This document shows positions 56,656 through 64,000 of a stretch of 64,000 nucleotides of DNA, in pieces. Position 1 is the stretch's first letter. The number at the start of each line of letters is the position of its first letter. The position numbers and the translations under genes are program-made. The DNA is from Diplonema papillatum (Eukaryota > Euglenozoa > Diplonemea > Diplonemida > Diplonemidae), in the NCBI GenBank assembly GCA_030068145.1, contig JAPJBO010000206.1:62001-126000 (forward strand), in the 5' to 3' direction. The notes beneath the pieces were generated by a model. It worked only from the letters and a program-made list of their open reading frames with translations, did no database searches and was not told where the DNA came from.

Positions 56656-58114
56656 CGACGGGGCCACCTCAGGTGCTGAATTTAGTCCCTGATTTTTGAC
56701 CACAAGCGGGCTCGCCCAGGCAGAGTGGTTTAGACTCTAAAGGCCCCCTTTCTTCGGAGGTTCGGTCAGCGTCCACGCACACGGGCCCCGGCTGTTTTAG
56801 TCCTTTTTGATGTCTTGCGCAGGTTAAAGCGACGAAGACAGCGTGTTTGGTGGTAGAGTTCCTAACCCGAATATGAAACAGGGTAGCACGCACAAACAAA
56901 ACGAGGCGCCTGCCTTTGGACGCATCTGGTGAGCCGGTCCGTCCCTATCTCTTGAAACTGCATCGAAGTGCCTGCCGCTGTTTATCACCGTGAATCACGG
57001 GCCACCACGGTCTATCAGGTCCATCCCTAGTCTCCCTAGAGCTGCATCGAATTGCCCGGTGCTGTATTCTTCGGTCTAACACGGTCTATCAAGAGGGGAT
57101 GGACCGGCTCATCTGGCCCCAAACACCCGGGTTCAGTCGGGGAATTCTGAAGCTCAAAGCTGAAGACGTTCAAAAGGTGGGGGAGGGGGGTGACATCGCC
57201 CCGTATCGCCAGCCCTCAGTCCCTAGACCGGTGGGACCCAGGCCTCCAAGTTCTCAAACCACGCCATGGGGTGGTGAGTCTACCACCTAAAGGGCGGGGC
57301 TGCCCCCCCCCTAGGGCCTAGGCTGCAGCCTCGTTCGCTTCGTGCGAGCGGGGCTTCTCCTGTGTGTATTTTCTTCCGCTCGTCCTTCTCGTGAATAAGA
57401 CCTTTTTTTTTTGCGCCTCGCGACAACTCCGCTGTATTTGCTCCGCTTTCATATAGTCGCGACAACGTCGTCTCAGGCTCCCTTGGCCATGGATTGAAGA
57501 TATGTTGTGGTCCACCACTGCTCCCTGGAACGCATTGCCTGCCGCTGTCCACGTTTGCACCGTGGTCTACACGGTGGAGTCCAGCCTCAGAAGCTGGAGT
57601 TAAACAGCGGGTGTCACACCCGCTTTTCGGATGTGATGGTCAACCACGACGCATGAAATGAAAATCAAAGACGGGGCAACTGAAAGAGACTGGTATTCAT
57701 ATGGCAAGAACGCTAATCCCTAATCACATTCTAGCACTCCGCTCTAGTGGCATAGCTACCTAATCTACGACCTCGCCTCGATTTAACTCCAGCTTCTGAT
57801 GCAAGACCTCACCGTGTAAGCATAGTTCTGCATTTCACGGTGCGGGATGCCTAAAACAGGAAACCTTACGATCGAAGATGTCGTCGCCTAGTAGGCCATC
57901 GCGACATTCACTATCCTCTCTCCCAGCCGCAAAAAGGCCACCGGAGACTCTAAAAAAACACCGGACCTACCCGAACGAATCCGTCAGGAAAAAGAAGGGG
58001 ACAAGAAGAGAGGAAGGGTTGCGTCTTTTTCCGTTTTTTCTTTTTTTTTTTTGCTGTGGTTGTGTGAGTGTGTGCTCGTCCCGGAAGAAAAAAGAGAGAA
58101 GGCGAGGGAAGACA
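56656..58114. other. Spacer before the ALY/REF gene
   Basis: Family C remnant at 56790-56915, 'gatagacc' dispersed repeat at 56955-57105, and a loosely inverted pair around 57572 and 57783 sharing 'aactccagcttctga'. At 57943-57965 lies the recurrent 'caccggagactctaaaaa' motif about 150 bases before the start codon. Confidence 0.45.
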
Positions 58115-61100
58115 ATGGCGGCCATGCTCACCAAGTCGCTCGACGAGCTCATTAAGGAGAAGAAGTCGTCGCAGCGGGGCAGAGGCACCGGCAGAGGAGG
58201 CGGCAAAACGGCTGGCACCAAGTCAGGAGGCCGTGGACAAAGCGCGCCCGTGGCGGCTCGCCAGGTATGGGGCTCTCTCTTCTGCACTTCCACTTCCCGC
58301 GCTTGTCGACGATGAACGATGATGTTTGTTTGTACGTGCTGGGGGAGGTTTGGCCTGTTCGTGATTGATAGTGAATGCATATGCTCGGTAGGCTAATCTT
58401 ATCCCAAACACGCTGCCAGCGTTTTCTTTCGTGTTTACAATTAATTGTTATCACGAAAAACTTGCACTCTAAAAAAGAAAAGCACTACAAGGGCTCGTTG
58501 AATGTTCCCGCTTTTCTTTTGTGTCTATCATTGTTAGTAACAAATGCAATTTGTCAAGAACAAAAACCGATCGATGGCAGCGTACTATCCTCACTCCCGT
58601 TAGATGAACAAAACAGGTTTGAAGGAAGTGTGTACAAACAAAAAGGGACTTAAGTGAAAATGCCTTGCCGCGTTTGTCATTGTCAAAAAGAGACGGATAG
58701 CAGCGTATCCTGTTATACCTGTCAAGTAGGAACCACCCACGTGCAGGGGTGTATGGGCTTCACTGCTTGGCATGCTTCTGCAATTCCCATTGACGATTCG
58801 CGTCTGGCCGCGGTCTTCATCGTTCCCAGAGCCAAGCCGATAAGTGCAATTGATGTCACCCTCGATCAACCGCAGGTGAGCCGAGGAGAACAGTTGTTTT
58901 GCCTTTCCGATTGCTCGGGACTTTCGATTTCCTTCATGACCATGTTTGAATCCTCGCCCTTTTTTTGTACTCCCCCTTCGGGATTCCAACGTACACACGC
59001 ACCCACACAGGCCGGAGGCCGAGGCAGGCAGCCCCTCGCCGCGAAATCGCACGCAAGGTCGCAGCCCTACTCCGCAAGTGCGTTTGGCAGGGTATGCTCG
59101 TTTTGTGTGTAACAAATGCAATTTGTCGAGAACAAAAACCAATCGATGGCAGCGTACTGTCCCCACTCCCAGTAGATGAACAAAAAAAAACAGGGTTGAA
59201 GGAAGTGCGCACAAACAAAGTTCGCTTGAGAGTCAGACAAAGTAACTGTACGTGCGCACAACAAAGGAAGCGCCAGATCCTTGGCCGTACGAATTCACAC
59301 GCAGAGTCCACCCGCGGTCCCTGGAAGCTGCGCCCGCATTACCTGGCCGCTGTCATTGTCGGTGTTTTGCATTGGCACCACGTCTATCAGGCCCGCGGCT
59401 ATCTCCTGGAGCTGCAAAGAATTGCCGCTGCTGTGTTTCACGGTGTCAATTGGACAACAATGGTAACTCCATTGCTAATACATGTCCGAAGAATCCAACT
59501 TGATTCAACTCCGTGGCCTTAAAACCGCGGGGTCGAGGTGGATACAATTACCGAGATAAGAACCAACGCTAGCAGTAGCAGCGGTGTGTGGATGAACAAA
59601 CAGGTCAAGTAAAGCTTCCTATCCTAGCCCTTGCCCACCAACCACATGTAGCTGAACCTCACAAAACAAACAAAAGGTAGAAAGACACCAACCTGGGATC
59701 GTCAGAAACACATCGGAGTCGCCGGCTTGGTGCGTCTCGGAACGAACTATCACATCAAGATTGCGTCGAAGGTTCATACGTGCTTCATATCCGCCTCCCT
59801 ATGCCAGTTTCAGCGGATACAAAACCAGAACACATGTATCCATCCACCCATACACACAGGGCCGAGGCTCAGGAGGAAGAGCAGTAGTGCAGAACCAGGT
59901 CGTGCAAAGCAAGAACCAGTCCAGGAACCGTGTGTTCATCACGTCTATCCCGTACGACTGGGACGAGCAGAACATCTTGGTGTGCGCAAGTCTTTTTCTT
60001 CTATGAAGGCTGGTAACCCACTGACCGACTGGCCACTGGCTAACGCATCGGAGGACCAATCTCCCCAACTCAGGCTGTCGCCGGTCAGCTTCGTTCGCAA
60101 GGTACCAGCTGAGGAGTCTACCCGTGAGTGATCCGTTTGGTTGGTGTGGGATGAATGTTGTTAAATTGGCGGATGGAGAAGGAACGACAGCTGGGTGAGG
60201 ACCGTCTTCAAGGAAGTTAATCGCGAAAATCGAAAGCTGAAGGCTGTCGCCACATTCTCGCATTAGTTTCATGCAAGCGTTTCAGGCTTCTCCAAACAGT
60301 CTCAGAACACGAATCATTCTGTGGAAATCATTCTAACTCTAAAAACCAACGCAACGAAAAAAATCCTCGCAGCTTGTTGTTGAAACCGCGGGAGCCGTCG
60401 AGAAGCTCACCATCTTCTGGGACCCCTCTGGACGACCAACGGGCAACGCCCTCTGCACGTACCGAACGGAGCAAGCCGCGCGAAAAGCTGTCGCAGAACT
60501 GAACGGAGCGCACCTCGGTGTGTTGTTGCACCTCCCCATTTCGTTTTCACAGTGACAAACCTGGTTGTCGGTATTAACCCCTTACCGACCGGGCACCCTC
60601 GACTTTTTTCCGGGGTTATGGGTCTAAATCCTGGTCACGTCCGTTTGGCACCTTGTCGGCTCCTCGAGGGGGGGGAGCGGGATTTTCGCGGTTCAAGGGC
60701 GGGAATAAAGAGATACGCCGCATATCTTTTCATTCCCGCCCTTGAAGGCTGTTTTCGACACACCTATGCCAACTTTCCGGCATATCTGAGAAAAGGGCTA
60801 TTTAACGACCCCTGTGGAGGTCGCTGGTCGGTAAGGGGTTAAGAAGTGACGGTAGGCAGTGTATGTATAGAGTTGCAACCGCTTATTAACTCCAGCTTTA
60901 GCTTCAGCTGCTTCTTCTGAGACGGTTGGACACCCGCCACGTCGGTGAAATCGATGTCTTTGCGTGGTGGCACAGGCGGCATGTTCTTTGATTGTGCGCA
61001 CGCGTGTAATCGCCTGTTTGAAGCTAGATAAGTACTGCTTTGGTAAGGAACACAGTATTGTCACTGTTCTTCGCATACACCACCGTGTGTTGTTTTTTAG

Positions 61101-63559
61101 TGCTACCAATCTTGCATGTTGCCCTTCAATGTATCGTGCAGGTTAAAAAGACGTAGACAGCGTGTTTCGGTTGTGGATCAGAATTTCTTACCTGAAAATG
61201 ACACAGGGTAAATACAAGGGGGAAAGCGATCAACCGGCACGCACAAACAAAACGAAGCGCCTGCCGTCGTTCACTCGGGACTTTCTTTTGTACAAGCACC
61301 CGCTTTGTAGGAAATGCTTGAGGAGACTCCCAGTTGCGATAGATCAAAGGAGGTAGAGGTGCTGTAGCCCACACGAAACACAGGTAAATCTGGGTTTAGT
61401 GACGGGCGTAAGCGTTCAGCACAAACGACCCACTTTGTAGTTGTATTGTGTTCTCCCCCTCTAGCCTCCTTCGAAATGAGCACAAGGCAGTCCCTCGAGT
61501 ATTTCTGTTGTGTTTGTGTAAACCCGCATGACCTCACGTCCGTTCAACACGCGTTCGGTAGCTGCAGCACTTGGGGTCCCTTCGGTTCTTTGTCTGGCAG
61601 CTTCGTCGAGCATCTCCTTCCTCCAACCAACCCATGAAAAAAGCTAGCGCAAGTGTCCTAAGGCACGCTCAGCGGGAACAGAAATTTCGCGTAGCATGCA
61701 GGGTCCAAACCTTGTGTCTTTTTAAAACGCTCCCGCGGAGCCGATGAACCCCAAAAAAAAAAGTTGGAAAAAAAAAATTTTGCTCAACTTCATCAAAAAT
61801 TACTGCCGAGTTTGTTCCAAAATTTTAAAATTCAAAAAACCCAATTTTTTTCCAGAAATTTTTTTTTTTTGCCATTTCCAAAAAGACACAAGGTTTTGAC
61901 CCTGCATGGTAGAGCATATGTGCGGCTACAAGGCCCTCTCTGCACGGTTCTCGAGTCGGCTCTGCCGTCCGAAACTGTCAGGCTGACGCTGAAAGCGCCT
62001 GTGAAAGAGCTCGACAGCGAGATTAAGGGCATTTTGTGGCCATCCAACAATCCTGAAGGCAGTATGAGCTGTCGGGATGGTCAACGACTGCCCCCCGGCT
62101 GAGGGTAAAAGCTTGCTCGATGCATATTATTTGCATTCTAAGCCAAACGGTACGCGATCTTCACACACGGCACAGGCAACAGCACGATCTCCGTGACCAG
62201 CGCGCGGGCGGACAAAGGCGAGAAGGGTGGCGGCGGCGGCAAGGGAGCCGTCGCCGGCCGTGGCGCCGGCAACGCCGGAAAGGGGTCCAAGGCGTCGGCG
62301 GGCAAGACGGGCGGAAAGGGCGGCAAAACCTTCGGCAAGACCAAGGGCAGCGGCGGCAAAGGCGGAGGCAAGGGCGCGAAGGGCGGCGCCAAGGGAGGGA
62401 AGGCCGGCAACACGCGCGTCGAGTATGCCAGCCCTCCTTCTTCTTTTTTTTTTTGTCTCTCTAACCTTCGCAATGAGGCCTTCTGGGTGGCAGCTCTGTC
62501 AGGTCAAGTAGCGAGATCTGGGGCCCTGTGATGGCTGAGTGCACACCTAAGCAGGGCTGCATCCTCGTGTTGTAGCCGTGTTGTGTATAAGGCTTCGTGG
62601 GGGCCTGGTCTACCACCTCATCACTATAGGGCACAAAACTTTCTTGACAGTGATTGGACAGTCGGGATGCGGGCGGGTCTCCATGAAGAAGATAATTGTA
62701 AAGCAAGACCTGCCCCCTGCGCCTGCTGTCTCCGGCTGCTTCGGCAGACGACACATACTACTACTACTACTTTGTCTCTCTAGGTACCAGGGAAAGCCTG
62801 CTACATGGGAGCCAAGCTTCACGTGTTCGGCGGTACTGCAGAGCCACGGGCCTACGGGTCAAGTGGCTACCGATTTCCCAAACTAAAGCATCAAGGCTTG
62901 GCGCACCTTGGGGCTTGGCGCTCGCGCTCGTCGAGACGGTCAGCCGCAGGGCAGAGCGGACGGGGTTGTAGCACTGTGCTGCCTCCGACTCAAGCTTTGC
63001 AAACTGTGTGGTTGACCGTCACGTTCCTGGACCAGGAGCGGCCTTTTTCTTTTTCTTCTTTCTTTCTTTGTCTCTCTCGGGAAAGGTCAAGGTAGCGGTG
63101 TCCACGAGAGCACATACAGGTTGGTGGCGTTACGCGTCGTGTCCCGGAGCGAATTCATTCTTCAGGATTGTCACACGGGTTGAATGAAATGAAAGCGATA
63201 ATTTGGGTGGTTCGATAGGTCTTTCACCCCTATACATATAGCTCAGGGCAGCAGCGCCTCCGCTGAAGCAAACGAAGCGCGCCAACGTGGTACTGGTGCT
63301 TCCGAAAGCAGCTGAGGACGTAGAGCGACCCCCAATCTCGAGAGTGAAGACGAAGAAGCGACGATCAACCTCGGCAACACCACGGAAGACGACATGGTCA
63401 TCGCCCAAGCGCCGCCGAAAGGAAGCAGCCAGCGACGCGCAACCGATGCACCTGGACGAGCAACCGAAGGGGAAGCGCGGCACCAAACGCGCGCCTGAGC
63501 GCGACGATCAAGACGAGCTTAAGAGGCGAAAGCATGACACGTCACGTGCGAAGAGATAG
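58115..63559 (+). CDS. ALYREF: ALY/REF-type mRNA export factor (6 exons)
   Basis: Exons 58115-58264, 59011-59091, 59860-59979, 60373-60517, 62176-62422 and 63247-63559 join with consistent phases (0,0,0,1,2) at GT-AG borders into 351 residues. The N-terminus MAAMLTKSLDELIKEKKSSQ is the conserved REF-N helix ('SLDDIIK'), followed by Arg/Gly-rich RGG sequence. The RRM spans about residues 100-180: RNRVFITSIPYDWDEQNIL, ETAGAVEKLTIFWD, GRPTGNALCTYRTEQAARKA, VAELNGAHLGNSTISVTSAR. A long Gly/Lys low-complexity stretch and a basic C-terminus (KTKKRRS, SPKRRRKE) follow; the latter is longer than usual and lacks a clear REF-C box. ALY/REF proteins bind RNA in the TREX complex and hand mRNA to the export receptor. 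Introns carry 5.8S and LSU rRNA scraps and two small transposons. Confidence 0.88.
58535..59275 (+). repeat. Family E copies in ALY/REF intron 1 and intron 2
   Basis: 58535-58640 and 59103-59275 both contain 'aacaaatgcaatttgtc.aga' and 'gatggcagcgtact', matching 27526-27690. A minus-strand 5.8S fragment and exon 2 lie between them. Confidence 0.75.
58768..58870 (-). rRNA. 5.8S rRNA 5' fragment with ITS1 end
   Basis: On the minus strand this reads 'gcggttgatcgagggtgaca', 'caattgcacttatcgg' and 'gggaacgatgaagaccgcgg', almost identical to 41351-41450 but lacking the bases TGGATGT. Both copies share the same non-canonical bases, so they come from one source sequence. Confidence 0.75.
60574..60842. 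mobile_element. piggyBac-like non-autonomous element (261 bp) with TTAA target duplication
   Basis: Body 60578-60838, bordered by TTAA on both sides. Terminal inverted repeats are CCCCTTACCGACC and GGTCGGTAAGGGG (13 of 13). An internal hairpin pairs 'ttcaagggcgggaat' with 'attcccgcccttgaa'. TTAA duplication with CCC-starting inverted ends is the hallmark of piggyBac elements. There is no coding capacity, so it is a MITE. It sits in ALY/REF intron 4. Confidence 0.85.
61100..61640 (+). repeat. Family C then family D in ALY/REF intron 4
   Basis: 61100-61265 matches one arm of the big palindrome ('gttgcccttcaatgtat', 'gatcaaccggcacgcacaaa'). 61280-61625 matches family D ('agcacccgctttgtaggaaa', 'ctctagcctccttcgaaatg'). 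The same C-D proximity is seen near 61.1 kb only. Confidence 0.7.
61651..62155 (+). rRNA. LSU rRNA domain V fragment with ~195-base insert, split by a transposon
   Basis: 'gtgtcctaaggcacgctcag' and 'cgggaacagaaatttcgc' run to 61694. After the MITE 61695-61908 the sequence resumes 'agagcatatgtgcggctaca', passes the same ~195-base insert as 29720-30030, and rejoins LSU at 'gagggtaaaagcttgctcga'. It is on the + strand, in ALY/REF intron 4 just before exon 5. Confidence 0.75.
61695..61908. mobile_element. 214-bp MITE with GTAG target duplication inside the LSU fragment
   Basis: Ends are CATGCAGGGTC...AAACCTTGTGTCTTTTT and AAAAAGACACAAGG...GACCCTGCATG, about 28-bp inverted repeats with one mismatch/indel. 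GTAG occurs on both sides (61691-61694 and 61909-61912), and the related fragment at 29720-30030 has GTAG only once at this point (gcgtagagcat). The AT-rich interior has no gene. Confidence 0.85.
62475..63080 (+). repeat. Family G (short TAC tail) followed by family F, in ALY/REF intron 5
   Basis: 62475-62755 matches the body of the element at 23431 and ends in five TAC units (62756-62771). After 'tttgtctctctag', family F runs from 62783 to 63075, as at 4920-5230. 'tttgtctctct' stretches occur on both sides of each element. Confidence 0.75.
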
Positions 63560-64000
63560 CCGCGCCGTCGGCGATGCAGATTATCGCCACAGATTCTTTG
63601 CATTCGAACCCAAAACTATACATAGCGTTGACGAGCGATTCGCACGTCAACACCGCAACGGACCTCCGCCAGGGTTTCCCCCGGCTTCGTCCTATCCGGG
63701 AATTTGCTGTGGATCGCTGCTCACGTAGCTCGCATAAAAGGAGGGAAAAACTCGTTCGGTAGTCATTCACGAATCAACCGAATACATGGTAACTTGCGAA
63801 ATGGAAGAAAAGGTCTCGCCAAGGATGGAGGAACAACCCGGTGAAGTCACTTTGGGGGTAGGGAGGGAGGGCAATACTCCAACGGTTAGCTAGGAGAAAC
63901 AACCCACTACCTGTGTTGTTCGTACGTGTACTTCCGCACCTCCTCTGTACACAAGTTCCCTCTGGGGTACTGCAAAAGCCCCGTTCATTGGACACGGTTA
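63560..64000. other. Downstream spacer
   Basis: Beyond the ALY/REF stop codon I see no exon, repeat family or RNA gene. An open frame running 63534-63728 has no recognisable features. Confidence 0.4.

Noticed and set aside
62138..62473. Pro/Leu-rich minus-strand frame
   Set aside because: Antisense of the Gly/Lys-rich ALY/REF exon 5.

Overview
This is nuclear DNA of a unicellular eukaryote, most likely a free-living flagellated protist or alga. Every confident gene has spliceosomal introns with GT-AG borders (many donors read GTATG), GC-rich exons and lower-GC, repeat-choked introns and spacers. A gene for an axonemal dynein-regulatory-complex subunit (DRC10) implies motile flagella. A CASTOR/POLLUX-type ion channel is typical of plants and algae, and the 564-residue membrane protein belongs to a family I recall from alveolates and stramenopiles. 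A photosynthetic alveolate such as a chromerid is my best guess, but this is inference from memory; the scattered rRNA pieces would settle it.

Layout. 468-2667: 3' end of a CASTOR/POLLUX-like channel gene. 2668-8632: spacer made of dispersed repeats. 8633-12125: a broken 5' copy, then the intact conserved membrane-protein gene. 12126-16919: spacer with a 1.1-kb near-perfect palindrome and an SSU rRNA fragment. 16920-19320: an unrecognised two-TM protein and broken copies of its 3' exon. 19321-26534: a 55-bp x 19 tandem array, then splicing factor ISY1 with a 3.4-kb intron holding a (TAC)141 tract. 28035-32270: a membrane-anchored ankyrin protein flanked by broken copies of its own two ends. 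33528-35560: a single-exon secreted protein plus a 3' fragment copy. 38707-42300: an AAAP amino-acid transporter surrounded by rDNA fragments and broken 3' copies. 46700-52844: an 867-residue IQ/coiled-coil protein whose intron carries a retroelement inside a (TG)n tract. 53971-55742: DRC10. 58115-63559: an ALY/REF mRNA-export factor in six exons.

Function. The genes are not a pathway. They are ordinary housekeeping genes: splicing (ISY1), mRNA export (ALY/REF), flagellum (DRC10), transport (AAAP, CASTOR-like) and several lineage-restricted proteins. All of them lie on the + strand.

The interest is in genome dynamics. Five genes have decayed partial copies beside them: 5'-end copies always upstream and 3'-end copies always downstream, in the same orientation; a sixth has an internal-exon copy in its intron. 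Degenerate SSU, 5.8S/ITS and LSU rRNA fragments are scattered on both strands. Small hairpin and TIR elements sit in introns, and one such hairpin element ends exactly at a 3' splice site.
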